DNA of 64,000 bases from Pseudomonas tehranensis (GTDB lineage: Bacteria > Pseudomonadota > Gammaproteobacteria > Pseudomonadales > Pseudomonadaceae), in the NCBI RefSeq assembly GCF_014268615.1, contig NZ_JABWQV010000006.1, forward strand, positions 1 to 64,000, written 5' to 3'. Made by a program: the position numbers and the translations under genes. Position 1 is the first letter of the stretch. Every line of letters begins with the position of its first letter. The notes under the pieces were generated by a model that was given only the letters and a program-made list of their open reading frames with translations, had not been told where the DNA came from and did not search any database. Positions 44,730-54,974 of the stretch are shown piece by piece.

Positions 44730-44996
44730 GGAGCACTCCGGGCGGCAAATCAGGTACGTATCAGGTATCAATGGGAAGTGAGCTTCTGTCGACGTCTGGA
44801 ACACTCGGTTTTGGCCGTGTGTCCGGAAGTGGCCGATGACTTTGCAGGATCACTGCGCGCCTGGGCATGAGCTCATAAACCCGCCGGGGATGAATGGCGA
44901 TGAATCTCGCGATTCTACACCGCTGGCGTCAGGATGAAATGACGCAAAGCGCTGATCGGGCGCCAATGTCGCGCTCGGGATGACGACTGGCAACGT

Positions 44997-46199
44997 TCAG
45001 CCTGCCAACAGCTCCCTGTGACGATGCCGGAGCAGACCATTGAGTGCCAGCCCCAGGAGGCTGAGCAATATCAGGCACAGGGCCAGGGTGGTTTGCAGGT
45101 CCAGCGGCGTGAGGCTGAGCGCAGCACTGGTCAAACCGCCAACAATGAAGATCAGCACGCTGCCTGCCGAGGCCGATGTACCGGCTTGCTCGGGGAATAT
45201 GTTCATCGCCCGGGTGTGGGCAGCCGCACGGGCAATGGTTGTTCCGGCGGTGCATACGATCATGGGCAGCAACAGGGTAGTGATCGACAAACCGCGCTGG
45301 CTGGAGAGCCCAAGCATCAATACGCCCGCCGTCAGGATCAGGCACAGCCCCGTGAGGATTTGCGTCTGTGGGTCGATCCTGTTGCTCAGCACGGTCGCGA
45401 CCGCGCCCCCGCCGATATAGGCCAGCCCGTAACCGAGCATCGACAGCGCAAATGCCTCGGGCGACAGCTGCAACTGATCGATGAGAACCAGCGGCGAGAT
45501 GACGATGAAAGAAAAATGGCAGGAAAAAGCCAGCGCCGACGTCAGCCAGTACGCCATGAAGTTGAAGTCACTGCATACCTTCCGGTAGGACGCAATGAAG
45601 TCCGGGCGCCTGGGTTGGCTATCCGCTGGCAAAGGCTTGAGTAGAAGGCTGGCGCTCAAGAACACACTGACAGCCAGGGCAATGAATACCAGGAAGCTGC
45701 CGCGCCAGCCCATCCAGCTTTGCAGGCCGGTGCCGGCCAAGGGCGAAACGGAAATGAAAATGCCGCCGCAGGTGACCAGGAAAATTCGTAATCGCTGCTG
45801 CTCCTGGCCTGTAAACAGGTCCTGGATCAGTGCCTGAGAGAGCACGAAACAGCCGCATCCCACGGCTTGGATGACCCGGAAAAGCAAGAAGGACCAGTAA
45901 TCATTGGCAACGACGCACCCGGTTGCGCCAATGGCCGAGACGATGATTCCGATCAGCAGCAGGTTCTTTCGGCCCATGGCGTCGGAAAGCGGGCCGACCA
46001 GCAGTTGGGATACTGCGATCCCCACTGCGAACAGGCTGATGGACAAGGCAATATCGGACGAAGGACGCTCGAAGTGTTCGGACATTGCCGGAAACGAGGG
46101 GAGCACCACATCGATGGGGAATACGCCGAGCAAGGTCAGCGTCAACAGTAAACCGACAGTGGCCGCTTTGCGTGTGGTGAGATCGTGAGTGTCAGTCAT
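44997..46199 (-). CDS. MFS transporter, Bcr/CflA-like exporter
   Basis: 400 residues, start 46199 (MTDTHDLTTRKAA). Twelve hydrophobic helices; the motif A loop VGPLSDAMGRKNLLLIGI and the drug/H+ antiporter style FRVIQAVGCGCFVLSQALIQDLF are visible. It overlaps the upstream diiron oxygenase gene by 8 bp and ends the four-gene accessory operon, so it probably exports the product of that pathway. Confidence 0.88.
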   Translation of the reverse strand: MTDTHDLTTRKAATVGLLLTLTLLGVFPIDVVLPSFPAMSEHFERPSSDIALSISLFAVGIAVSQLLVGPLSDAMGRKNLLLIGIIVSAIGATGCVVANDYWSFLLFRVIQAVGCGCFVLSQALIQDLFTGQEQQRLRIFLVTCGGIFISVSPLAGTGLQSWMGWRGSFLVFIALAVSVFLSASLLLKPLPADSQPRRPDFIASYRKVCSDFNFMAYWLTSALAFSCHFSFIVISPLVLIDQLQLSPEAFALSMLGYGLAYIGGGAVATVLSNRIDPQTQILTGLCLILTAGVLMLGLSSQRGLSITTLLLPMIVCTAGTTIARAAAHTRAMNIFPEQAGTSASAGSVLIFIVGGLTSAALSLTPLDLQTTLALCLILLSLLGLALNGLLRHRHRELLAG

Positions 46200-47145
46200 C
46201 GATAAACCCCGCCTGAAAGAACATCTGCCGATTGGCGCCGTCGTCGAAGAAACCTGCCTGCTGCATGGCCGTGAAGGTCGAGGCTGCTCCCGAGCGAACT
46301 CGTCGGGCGTGAGCGTCCGGTTGCAGGAGGTTTGCAACGATCTTCAAAGCGTCCTGTTCGTCGAAGCCGACGCTGGCGAGGCTGCGCATTAACCAGGGGA
46401 TGTCGGGCTCGAAGTAAAGGCCGATGATGTCCAGCAGCAACCTTGCGGCCAGGGCGCGCTGCTCAGGGGCCAGGGCGGACCACAGATACTGGAACACCTC
46501 GCTGAAATAGCGACTATGGCGTGCCTCATCCTCGAGATGATTCCTGAGCATCTGGTAAACCGTAGAAACCAGGGTCTCGCGGGTAATGGACAGCAGCTCC
46601 TTGGCGATGATCGTTTCGGAGACGAACCCCAGCAGAAACCAGGCCAGGGGGCGATCCGCAAGGCTTGTGGCGTCGATCACGCCCAGCAGGCGGTCGATGC
46701 GCCTGGGCAGCGACCGGTCGCGGATGTCGTACAGGGCGACGATCTGTTCGGCCACTTCATTGGAAAACAGCGCGTGATAACCCTCGTCGGTGTAGAGCTG
46801 CAGGGCGGCGGTTTTCATCTGGCCGGGGATGGGGGCGGCCAATTCGCCATGGACGATGGTTTCCACCGCGCGATTGACCACTCGGTGTTCGAGCAAGGTG
46901 GTGTAGTCGAGGAAATACACCAGGTGATTGGCCGCCAGGCGTTGGGCAATGGCGCGCCCCGCCTTATCGATCAGTGGATGTTCGATATAGGGTATGAAGG
47001 CTGGCGCAAACCAGTTCCGAGTGGCGAGTTGCTGCTCCAGATCGTCGGGTAGGCGGTAGTCGTTTTTGCGCACGCGCACCGCCGCTTTGTTATCCCAGTC
47101 GCCCAAGGTGTAGCGAGGCCTCTGAGTGAAGGTCGGGCCGGTCAT
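46192..47145 (-). CDS. AurF-like diiron oxygenase
   Basis: 317 residues. Ferritin-like four-helix protein with iron-ligand motifs TDEGYHALF (ExxH type) and LEDEARHSRYF (DExxH), plus intermediate Glu residues (VETIVHGEL, FVSETIIAKEL). These match the p-aminobenzoate N-oxygenase (AurF/CmlI) family, which oxidises amines to hydroxylamino, nitroso or nitro groups; an amine on a peptide or small molecule is the likely target here (inference). It overlaps the SagB-type gene by 4 bp and the MFS gene by 8 bp. Confidence 0.82.
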   Translation of the reverse strand: MTGPTFTQRPRYTLGDWDNKAAVRVRKNDYRLPDDLEQQLATRNWFAPAFIPYIEHPLIDKAGRAIAQRLAANHLVYFLDYTTLLEHRVVNRAVETIVHGELAAPIPGQMKTAALQLYTDEGYHALFSNEVAEQIVALYDIRDRSLPRRIDRLLGVIDATSLADRPLAWFLLGFVSETIIAKELLSITRETLVSTVYQMLRNHLEDEARHSRYFSEVFQYLWSALAPEQRALAARLLLDIIGLYFEPDIPWLMRSLASVGFDEQDALKIVANLLQPDAHARRVRSGAASTFTAMQQAGFFDDGANRQMFFQAGFIDD

Positions 47146-48224
47146 GGTGCAGAGTCCTGGCCATTGACCAGCGCCATCAGTTCCTGGCAGTGAACCTGCC
47201 CATCGCCATGACCGCAGCCGACAAAAAACAACGGCTGTTCGGGAGTGTCTTCAAGGTCAAGCAGCCGTTCTACCTGGCGGTCGCTCAATGCCCCGGTCAG
47301 CCAGGTGTTGAGGCCCAGCGCAGTCGCCACCATTAAAAAGGTCTGAGACACGTGGCCTGTTTCGACAAAAGCCATTCGATAGGCGCGCGAGTGTTCGTAC
47401 TTCCACCAGAGCTTGTCGAAGCGCGAAGTGATGAATAGCCCGAACGGCAACGGATTGATGAAATGCTGTCCGGCTAGCAATTGGCCCAGGGGTTCATCCG
47501 GAAGCGACCGGATCAGGCTCAAGGCATGTTCGGCCGGATGGTAGGCGTAGATTCCCGGTTCCAGCCCGGCAACGTGACGCACGTACAGGTAGCCTTCGCA
47601 GGCATTCAGGCCGCCGCCCGAGGGGCTGCTGCGTCGCGCGCCCAGCGTTTCGGCATGGCCGGTCTCGTGAGTCAAAGGGCGCTCGTTCAGGTAACCCAGG
47701 GTCAGGTAGAGGAGGGTGCTGACCTGCTCGATTGAAATGGCTCGTTCGCTGAATGAGCGAGAGGTGCTTCGACTCACAAGCGCCTGTCCCAGCGAAACAT
47801 CCTCGATGTCGGCCAGGGAGCAGGGCGTCAAGGCAATCCGGTCAACCGGACACGGTTTTATACGGCAGGCCGGCGGCGGTGATGATAGAACCTCTTGGCA
47901 ATGCTGCAGATACAGGGTTGCCCATTCATCGACATCTTGGGGAACACTTTCGCAAGGAATATTTTTTGTGCCGATGTGAAATATTCTGGATAACTCGTCC
48001 CACCGCCATTCGAGGGCTTTTTTGGGTTCTGCAGTCAATATGCCGGCATTCAGGAATTCAATGTCGATGGGGTTGCAAGTGTCGAAGTGTGAAGGGTTGT
48101 GAATAAGTTGTGCCAGTCGCGTTGAATAATGTAGGTCGAGCTCGAACTGCGTGTGCTGCTCATAGTTCCATACAATCTGGTGCGGCGGGCGCGCAAGTAT
48201 GAAAACGCACGGATTTATATGCAT
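47142..48224 (-). CDS. SagB-type dehydrogenase (FMN nitroreductase fold)
   Basis: 360 residues, start 48224 (MHINPCVFILARPPHQIVW). The first 110 residues form the N-terminal extension seen in peptide-modifying SagB proteins (QFELDLHYSTRLAQLIH). The nitroreductase domain follows: ALVSRSTSRSFSERAISIEQVSTLLYLTLG, ARRSSPSGGGLNACEGYLYVRHVAGLEPGIYAYHP and AFVETGHVSQTFLMVATALGLN. SagB enzymes oxidise azolines in TOMM biosynthesis, but no YcaO cyclodehydratase is present here, so the reaction is open. It is 74 bp after the 23-residue peptide gene and overlaps the diiron oxygenase gene. Confidence 0.85.
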   Translation of the reverse strand: MHINPCVFILARPPHQIVWNYEQHTQFELDLHYSTRLAQLIHNPSHFDTCNPIDIEFLNAGILTAEPKKALEWRWDELSRIFHIGTKNIPCESVPQDVDEWATLYLQHCQEVLSSPPPACRIKPCPVDRIALTPCSLADIEDVSLGQALVSRSTSRSFSERAISIEQVSTLLYLTLGYLNERPLTHETGHAETLGARRSSPSGGGLNACEGYLYVRHVAGLEPGIYAYHPAEHALSLIRSLPDEPLGQLLAGQHFINPLPFGLFITSRFDKLWWKYEHSRAYRMAFVETGHVSQTFLMVATALGLNTWLTGALSDRQVERLLDLEDTPEQPLFFVGCGHGDGQVHCQELMALVNGQDSAP

Positions 48225-48258
48225 TAAGGTTTTCCGCTTAGGGGGCGAGCATGGATGG

Positions 48259-48282
48259 GCTGAGGCGCCGGCACTCCTCAGC
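48259..48282 (-). other. hairpin between peptide gene and SagB-type gene
   Basis: GCTGAGG (48259-48265) pairs with CCTCAGC (48276-48282), 10-nt loop, in the 74-bp gap. There is no following T-run. It may slow or process the transcript so that more peptide than enzyme is made. Confidence 0.5.
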
Positions 48283-48298
48283 GCCACCCTTTACTTAC

Positions 48299-48370
48299 TT
48301 AGCGGCCTGTTGGAACGATCAGACCGGCCAGGTTTGCGATTTTGTTAGCTTCCAGATGGATTGCTTTCAT
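48299..48370 (-). CDS. 23-residue peptide, putative precursor peptide
   Basis: A short gene of 24 codons with an excellent ribosome site (AAAGGAG, 7 bp before ATG at 48370). The peptide begins MKAIHLEANKIANL and ends in LIVPTGR, followed by TAA. It has no signal peptide, no Cys and a single Thr. It precedes a SagB-type dehydrogenase, a diiron oxygenase and an exporter on the same strand, the layout of a small ribosomal peptide natural-product cluster. Alternative: a leader ORF controlling the operon. No family recognised. Confidence 0.65.
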   Translation of the reverse strand: MKAIHLEANKIANLAGLIVPTGR

Positions 48371-48422
48371 GATGCAGCTCCTTTGCTTGAACAATTGGAT
48401 TGAGTAAGTGTTGTATTTTTCG

Positions 48423-48452
48423 ATAATCATCACTTGCGAAGTGACAGTTCAA
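48423..48452 (-). promoter_or_regulatory. candidate promoter with operator palindrome
   Basis: On the minus strand TTGAAC (48452-48447) and GATTAT (48428-48423) are spaced 18 bp. Between them lies the palindrome TCACTTCGCAAGTGA (48430-48444). A repressor bound there would block polymerase, so the peptide operon is probably inducible. No regulator gene is adjacent. Confidence 0.5.
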
Positions 48453-48582
48453 TAATAGTTTTTAATGAGTGCTTGGCAAGAGGATATTGAGTAGGAAAGT
48501 TCCAGTAATAATGTGGGATGGCTCATACAAAAAAGTTGTTTTGTAGGTTTTGCTTAAGCGCTTGGTAACTTTTCGCACGTGC

Positions 48583-48610
48583 AAAAAAAAACGCAGCCAG
48601 GGCTGCGTTT
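48583..48610 (-). terminator. rho-independent terminator of rlmI
   Basis: On the minus strand AAACGCAGCC, loop, CTGCGTTTTTTTTT. Strong stem and long T-run, about 50 bp after the rlmI stop. Confidence 0.92.
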
Positions 48611-48662
48611 AATAAAGGTCCGTGTGCAGGGCAGGAGCCTTGGCTCCAGCCCTGCAAATGAT

Positions 48663-49859
48663 TCAGCTGTTGGGCAACAACCGGCAGGTGATGCTCTTGA
48701 TATAGCGGGTTTCGGCGATGGCAGGGTGTACCGGATGATCCGGTCCCTGGCCCCCGCGTTCGAGCAGCTGGATGTTGCGGTCCAGGTGCCGGGCGCTGGT
48801 CAGCAGGATGTTTTGCAGGTCGTCTTCGGGCAGGTGCATCGAGCACGAAGCGCTGACCAGAATGCCATCCTTGCTGAGCAGGCGCATGGCCTGTTCGTTG
48901 AGGCGGCGATAGGCGCCTTCACCGTTTTTCAGGTCTTTCTTGCGTTTGATGAACGCTGGCGGGTCGGCAACGATGACGTCGAAACGTTCCTCGCTGGCCT
49001 TGAGTTCTTTCAGGGCTTCGAACACGTCGCCTTCAATGCAGGTCAGCTTTTCGGCAAAGCCATTCAGCGCCGCGTTGCGCTCTACGCCATCGAGGGCGAA
49101 GGCGGAGGCGTCGACGCAGAATACTTCGCTGGCACCGAACGCCGCGGCTTGCACGCCCCAACCGCCGATGTAGCTGAACAGGTCCAGTACGCGCTTGCCC
49201 TTGGCATACGGCGCCAGGCGTGCGCGGTTCATGCGGTGGTCGTAGAACCAGCCGGTTTTCTGACCGGCCATGACTGGAGCTTCGAACTTCACACCGTTCT
49301 CTTCCAGGGCGACCCACTCCGGTACGAGGCCGAACACCGTCTCGACGTAGCGGTTCAGGCCCTCGGCGTCGCGGGCGGCGGAATCGTTCTTGAACAGAAT
49401 GCCGCTGGGCTTGAGGACCTGGGTCAGGGCGGCGATCACATCTTCTTTATGGGCTTCCATGGTGGCGGAGGCGATCTGCACCACCAGAATGTCGCCGAAA
49501 CGGTCGACCACCAGGCCGGGCAACAGGTCGGAGTCGCCGTAGACCAGGCGATAGAACGGTTTGTCGAACAGGCGTTCACGCAACGACAACGCCACGTTGA
49601 GACGATGCACCAGAAGGGATTTGTCCAATGGCAGTTTCACGTCACGGGACAGCAGGCGGGCGCAGATCAGGTTGTTGGGGCTCATCGCGACGATGCCCAA
49701 CGGCTTGCCGCCAGCGGCTTCGAGGATGGCCTGGTCGCCGGCCTTGAAACCGTGCAGCGGGGTAGCGGCTACATCGATTTCGTTGCTGTAGACCCACAGG
49801 TGGCCGGCGCGCAGGCGACGGTCGGCGTTGGCTTTGAGGCGCAGGCTGGGCAGGGACAT
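48663..49859 (-). CDS. rlmI: 23S rRNA (cytosine1962-C5)-methyltransferase RlmI
   Basis: 398 residues. An N-terminal PUA domain (LRLKANADRRLRAGHLWVYSNEID), a middle EEHEE part with LPGLVVDRFGD, and a Rossmann methyltransferase with VLDLFSYIGGWGVQAAAFGA, VIVADPPAFIKRKKD and ILVSASCSMHLPEDD (catalytic Cys). Cytoplasmic, acts on 50S rRNA. Confidence 0.9.
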   Translation of the reverse strand: MSLPSLRLKANADRRLRAGHLWVYSNEIDVAATPLHGFKAGDQAILEAAGGKPLGIVAMSPNNLICARLLSRDVKLPLDKSLLVHRLNVALSLRERLFDKPFYRLVYGDSDLLPGLVVDRFGDILVVQIASATMEAHKEDVIAALTQVLKPSGILFKNDSAARDAEGLNRYVETVFGLVPEWVALEENGVKFEAPVMAGQKTGWFYDHRMNRARLAPYAKGKRVLDLFSYIGGWGVQAAAFGASEVFCVDASAFALDGVERNAALNGFAEKLTCIEGDVFEALKELKASEERFDVIVADPPAFIKRKKDLKNGEGAYRRLNEQAMRLLSKDGILVSASCSMHLPEDDLQNILLTSARHLDRNIQLLERGGQGPDHPVHPAIAETRYIKSITCRLLPNS

Positions 49860-49998
49860 GACGTCGCTCCGGAAAAAAGAGCGGGAGTATAGCGTGTTGC
49901 AGCCCGTGTGGGGCTTGTGATGGACATGTGGCGTGATTTGCCCAACGGTGTATCGGATCCATCTTTAAGGGTTAGAATCGCCGCCTGACCCAGAGTGT

Positions 49999-50874
49999 AT
50001 GCCCATGTCCCAAGAGCTTTCCGCCGAACAGATCCAACAGTCCCTGCAAGGCATCAGTGTGCCGCCCCAGCCGCAGATCATGGTGGATCTGCAGATGGAG
50101 CAATACATGCCTGATCCGGATCTGGAGACCATTGCCAAGCTGATCTCCCATGACCCGGGCCTCTCGGGTGCGCTGCTCAAGATCGTCAATTCGCCGTACT
50201 ACGGCCTGCGCAACAAGATCACTTCGATCCAGCGCGCGGTGAACCTGCTGGGCAGCCGTTCGATCATCAACCTGATCAACGCGCAGTCGATCAAGGGCGA
50301 GTTGCACGATGATGCCATCCTCACCCTCAATCGCTTCTGGGATACGGCCCAGGACGTGGCGATGACCTGCCTGACCCTGGCCAAGCGCGTCGGCCTGGAA
50401 AACGGTGATGAAGCCTACGCTTTGGGGCTGTTCCACGATTGTGGCGTGCCGTTGATGCTCAAGCAGTTCCCCAACTACATGAGTGTGCTGGAGCAGGCCT
50501 ACGCCAATGCCAGCGCCGAGTGCCGGGTGGTGGACACCGAGAACCGCGAATTCAACACCAACCATGCGGTGGTCGGGTATTACACTTCCAAATCCTGGCG
50601 CCTGCCGGACCATGTCAGCCAGGCCATCGCCAACCACCACAACGCCCTGGCGATTTTCAGCGATGAGACGTCACGCAACAACAGTCAGCTGAAAAACCTG
50701 CTGGCGATCCTGAAGATGTCCGAAAACATCTGCGCATCGCACCGGGTCCTGGGCAATCAGCCGATCGATCATGAGTGGGCCTGTGTCGGCGCTCTGGTGC
50801 TCGATTACATCGGTTTGTCGGAATACGATTTCCAGACCCAGAAACAGGAAATTCGCGACCTCGCCACGCGCTAA
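49999..50874 (+). CDS. HDOD domain protein
   Basis: 291 residues (or 289 from the second Met). HDOD core: [50 protein letters not shown], then [18 protein letters not shown] and an HD pair in [18 protein letters not shown] proteins are signalling output or scaffold modules without assured phosphohydrolase activity. Located immediately before mutM. Confidence 0.9.
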   Translation: MPMSQELSAEQIQQSLQGISVPPQPQIMVDLQMEQYMPDPDLETIAKLISHDPGLSGALLKIVNSPYYGLRNKITSIQRAVNLLGSRSIINLINAQSIKGELHDDAILTLNRFWDTAQDVAMTCLTLAKRVGLENGDEAYALGLFHDCGVPLMLKQFPNYMSVLEQAYANASAECRVVDTENREFNTNHAVVGYYTSKSWRLPDHVSQAIANHHNALAIFSDETSRNNSQLKNLLAILKMSENICASHRVLGNQPIDHEWACVGALVLDYIGLSEYDFQTQKQEIRDLATR

Positions 50875-50918
50875 GCATCGAAAACCAGCACCAGGCCTTC
50901 ACCTTATTCGAGAACACC

Positions 50919-51731
50919 ATGCCAGAACTGCCGGAAGTCGAAACCACCCGCCGCGGAATTGCGCCCCACCTGGAAGGGCAGCGTGTCAGCCGCGTGGTCG
51001 TGCGCGACCGGCGCTTGCGCTGGCCGATTCCCGAAGACCTTGACGTGCGACTGTCGGGGCAGCGGATCGTGTTGGTGGAACGACGGGCCAAGTACCTGCT
51101 GATCAACGCCGAAGTCGGCACCTTGATCAGCCACTTGGGCATGTCCGGTAACCTGCGCTTGGTGGAAGTCGGCATGCCCGCCGCCAAGCATGAGCATGTG
51201 GACATCGAGCTGGAATCCGGCCTGGCCTTGCGCTACACCGACCCGCGCCGCTTCGGGGCGATGCTCTGGAGCCTCGACCCGCTCAACCACGAACTGCTGA
51301 TTCGCCTCGGGCCGGAACCGTTGACCGATCTCTTCGATGGAGAGCGTCTGTTCCAGCTTTCGCGAGGACGCTCCATGGCGGTCAAGCCGTTCATCATGGA
51401 TAACGCGGTGGTGGTTGGGGTGGGCAATATTTATGCGACCGAAGCGCTGTTCGCTGCCGGGATCGACCCGCGTCGCGAGGCCGGGGGCATTTCCCGGGCG
51501 CGCTACCTGAAACTGGCGATCGAGATCAAACGCATCCTTGCCCATGCCATCGAGCGCGGCGGTACAACCCTGCGTGATTTCATCGGGGGAGACGGCCAGC
51601 CGGGTTACTTTCAGCAGGAACTGTTCGTGTATGGCCGGGGCGGTGAGTCCTGTAAGGTCTGCGGCACGGGGCTGCGGGAAATCCGCCTGGGTCAGCGAGC
51701 CAGTGTCTGGTGCCCACGCTGCCAGAGCTGA
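50919..51731 (+). CDS. mutM: formamidopyrimidine-DNA glycosylase
   Basis: 270 residues from [13 protein letters not shown]: mature N-terminal Pro nucleophile and Glu are present. Helix-two-turn-helix segment [19 protein letters not shown], and the zinc finger at the C-terminus with [25 protein letters not shown]. Removes 8-oxoguanine from DNA. Confidence 0.97.
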   Translation: MPELPEVETTRRGIAPHLEGQRVSRVVVRDRRLRWPIPEDLDVRLSGQRIVLVERRAKYLLINAEVGTLISHLGMSGNLRLVEVGMPAAKHEHVDIELESGLALRYTDPRRFGAMLWSLDPLNHELLIRLGPEPLTDLFDGERLFQLSRGRSMAVKPFIMDNAVVVGVGNIYATEALFAAGIDPRREAGGISRARYLKLAIEIKRILAHAIERGGTTLRDFIGGDGQPGYFQQELFVYGRGGESCKVCGTGLREIRLGQRASVWCPRCQS

Positions 51732-51785
51732 TCCGTCCTACGGTCTATAGTCAGTAGTCATACTGCTAGCCCGAAGGATCGCCCC

Positions 51786-52106
51786 ATGAATCTGCTTCGA
51801 CCTGTCGTCCTCGCGCTGCTGTTGTGTCTCGGTTTGCCTGCCCAGGCAAACAGCGGCAGCGGCGACCCGCGCTACACCATCCAGAATCCACCTGCCTACG
51901 CCATGATCGGCGACCTGCTGATCGCCCGCCCATTGCTGCTCGCCGCCACGGTGATCGGTACCGGGGCATTCGTGCTGTCGTTACCCTTCACTGCGTTGGG
52001 CGGTGGCGTCGGTGATGCGGGGAAGGCGTTGGTGGTGGACCCGGCGAAGGCGACGTTTGTGCGGTGTCTGGGGTGTGTGGGGGAGGGGTTTGAGCAGCAG
52101 GAGTGA
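51786..52106 (+). CDS. small exported protein of unknown function
   Basis: 106 residues. Signal peptide [21 protein letters not shown], then a second hydrophobic segment ([30 protein letters not shown]) and a C-terminal pair of Cys (RCLGCVG). The sequence resembles small Pseudomonas proteins loosely called multidrug transporter; no such function can be supported. Start has an AAGGA-type site upstream. Confidence 0.75.
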   Translation: MNLLRPVVLALLLCLGLPAQANSGSGDPRYTIQNPPAYAMIGDLLIARPLLLAATVIGTGAFVLSLPFTALGGGVGDAGKALVVDPAKATFVRCLGCVGEGFEQQE

Positions 52107-52140
52107 GGCCGGCAGTTGAATCTCTGGGGTTGCTGATGGC

Positions 52141-52240
52141 CCCTTCGCGAGCAAGCCCGCTCCCACAAGGGATTTGCTTAAGACACAGATACTGTGGACA
52201 TAGCCGATCCCTGTGGGAGCGGGCTTGCTCGCGAAGAGGC
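52141..52240. repeat. REPIN
   Basis: Arms TTCGCGAGCAAGCCCGCTCC and GGAGCGGGCTTGCTCGCGAA, about 55 bp apart, between convergent genes. Confidence 0.87.
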
Positions 52241-52268
52241 CCGCACAAGCGCTACAGAGTCTTCTGGC

Positions 52269-53180
<912 letters not shown>

Positions 53181-53247
53181 CTACTCGGTCGGCCAAGTCG
53201 GCTGTAAGGTAAGTAAGCACTATAGACAGTGCGAATAATCCATATAT

Positions 53248-54843
53248 TCATGATTTTTTCAGACGTTCGGCCAGCGCTGTCGCCAGTTGAGCGGTCAGGC
53301 CGTACACCGATAGCTGGGGGTTGGCACCGATGCTGGTGGGGAACAGCGAGCCGTCATGGATGGAAAGATTACTCAATTGATGATGACGCCCAAGGCTGTC
53401 GGTGACGGCGCTTTTCGGATCTTCGCCCATGGCGCAACCACCCATCACGTGGGCGCTGCCCAGGCGTGTGCGGTACAGGGCGAGGTCCAGGCCGTCGATC
53501 AGCGTACGGGCCTGGGCCAGGGTTTTCACGTAACCGGCGTCGCTGTGCATCGGCATGACCGCCCTGGCGCCGCCGGCAAACTGAATCTCGGCCATGCTGT
53601 GAAACGCTCGGCGCAAACCGTCCCAGGCGTAGGGCGACACTGCGTAGTCGAGCACAGGTGTGCCGTCACTGCGCAACTGAACGTTGCCGCCGCTGCTGTC
53701 CGGGTGAAAACCGTCACGCATCAGCGCCAGCATGGCGTGGGTGTGGGGCAGTTGCGCCATATGTTCGGCATTCTCGCTGCCAAACCCGCCCAGTAGCGCG
53801 GCGGCGAGGGCCGGGTGCAGGGGTGGGACTTCCAGTTTGTAGGACATCTTGCCGGTGGCACCGTCCTGCCACTGGAAATGATCTGAATAAATCGATTGTG
53901 GTGCGCCGTAGAACGGATTGATCACTTCGTCGAATTGCCCGGCCGACATGTTCACCAGGTGCAGGAAGGTGCGTTTCCCCAGGCGCTCGTGCGGGTCCGG
54001 CGCTTCGGAGCGCAACAGCAAGGCCGGGCTGTTGATGCCGCCGCCGGCCAGCACGTAATGCCGCGCCTTGACTGTGACGTGTCGCCCTGTCGGCGCCACG
54101 CAGCGCTCGTCCATGGCCAGGCATTCCAGGCTGACAACCGCATCGTTTTTGATCATTAGTCGTTCGGCCCGTGCCAGGTAAAGCAGCGCGCCGCCCTTGT
54201 CCAACGTGGCCGGAATGGTGGTGACCAGCATCGACTGCTTGGCGTTGGTCGGGCAGCCCATGCCGCAATAGCCCAGGTTCCAGCAACCGCGCACATTGCG
54301 CGGGATGACGTGCCAGCTATAGCCCAGTTGTTCACAGCCTTTGCGGATCACGTCGTTGTTGGCATTGGGCGGGACCAGCCAGGGCGCCACACCCAGGCGT
54401 CGCTCCATCTGTTCAAACCAAGGCGCCATTTCTGCGGGGCTGTGACCCTTGACGTTGTGCTCGGTCGCCCAGTGGTCGAGGGTCTGGTTGGGCGTGCGGA
54501 AGCAGGAGGTCCAGTTGATCAATGTCGTGCCACCCACCGCGCGACCCTGGAGAATGGTGATGGCACCGTCCTTGCTCATGCGTCCGAGGCCTTCCTGGTA
54601 AAGGCTGGTGTAGGCCTGGTCTTCGAGCAGCTTGAAGTCATGGCTGGTCTTGAGCGGCCCCTCCTCGATCAACACCACCTTGTAGCCGGCGGCGCTGAGG
54701 ATTTCGGCCGTGGTGCCCCCGCCGGCGCCGCTGCCGATGATCGCAACGTCCGCTTCCAGGGGCAGGTCCTGGGTCAACTGCGCACCGTTGTAGGTGGTCC
54801 AGCCGCGGGCCAGGCCTTCGCGGAAGGGGTCGAGTACGGGCAT
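53248..54843 (-). CDS. GMC-family FAD oxidoreductase
   Basis: 531 residues from 54843 (MPVLDPFREGLARGW), with GAGA upstream; starts up to 54903 are possible. FAD-binding ADVAIIGSGAGGGTTAEILSAAGYKVVLIEEG, the GMC segment GRAVGGTTLINW, and the C-terminal SAHVMGGCAMGEDP...LSIHDGSLFPTSIGANPQLSVYGL with catalytic His/Asn. Cys-rich CWNLGYCGMGCPTNAK is typical of long-chain alcohol/gluconate-type subunits. Works with the Tat subunit encoded upstream. Confidence 0.87.
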   Translation of the reverse strand: MPVLDPFREGLARGWTTYNGAQLTQDLPLEADVAIIGSGAGGGTTAEILSAAGYKVVLIEEGPLKTSHDFKLLEDQAYTSLYQEGLGRMSKDGAITILQGRAVGGTTLINWTSCFRTPNQTLDHWATEHNVKGHSPAEMAPWFEQMERRLGVAPWLVPPNANNDVIRKGCEQLGYSWHVIPRNVRGCWNLGYCGMGCPTNAKQSMLVTTIPATLDKGGALLYLARAERLMIKNDAVVSLECLAMDERCVAPTGRHVTVKARHYVLAGGGINSPALLLRSEAPDPHERLGKRTFLHLVNMSAGQFDEVINPFYGAPQSIYSDHFQWQDGATGKMSYKLEVPPLHPALAAALLGGFGSENAEHMAQLPHTHAMLALMRDGFHPDSSGGNVQLRSDGTPVLDYAVSPYAWDGLRRAFHSMAEIQFAGGARAVMPMHSDAGYVKTLAQARTLIDGLDLALYRTRLGSAHVMGGCAMGEDPKSAVTDSLGRHHQLSNLSIHDGSLFPTSIGANPQLSVYGLTAQLATALAERLKKS

Positions 54844-54891
54844 GTTCGGGTTCTCTTGTTGTGTCTGAGTGGGGGCGGCGCTTGAGTCAGC

Positions 54892-54962
54892 CATCGCGAG
54901 CAAGCTTTGCTCCCACAGGTGCCCGGCGATCTACTGTGGGAGCAAGGCTTGCCCGCGATAGA
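54892..54962. repeat. REPIN (short)
   Basis: CGCGAGCAAGCTTTGCTCCCACAG and CTGTGGGAGCAAGGCTTGCCCGCG form an inverted pair between the GMC gene and the Tat-subunit gene. Confidence 0.75.
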
Positions 54963-54974
54963 GCCAGCTCGGTT

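Noticed and set aside
44926-44946. GCGTCA/TGACGC hairpin after the MFS gene as terminator
   Set aside because: Short stem and no T-run on the minus strand.
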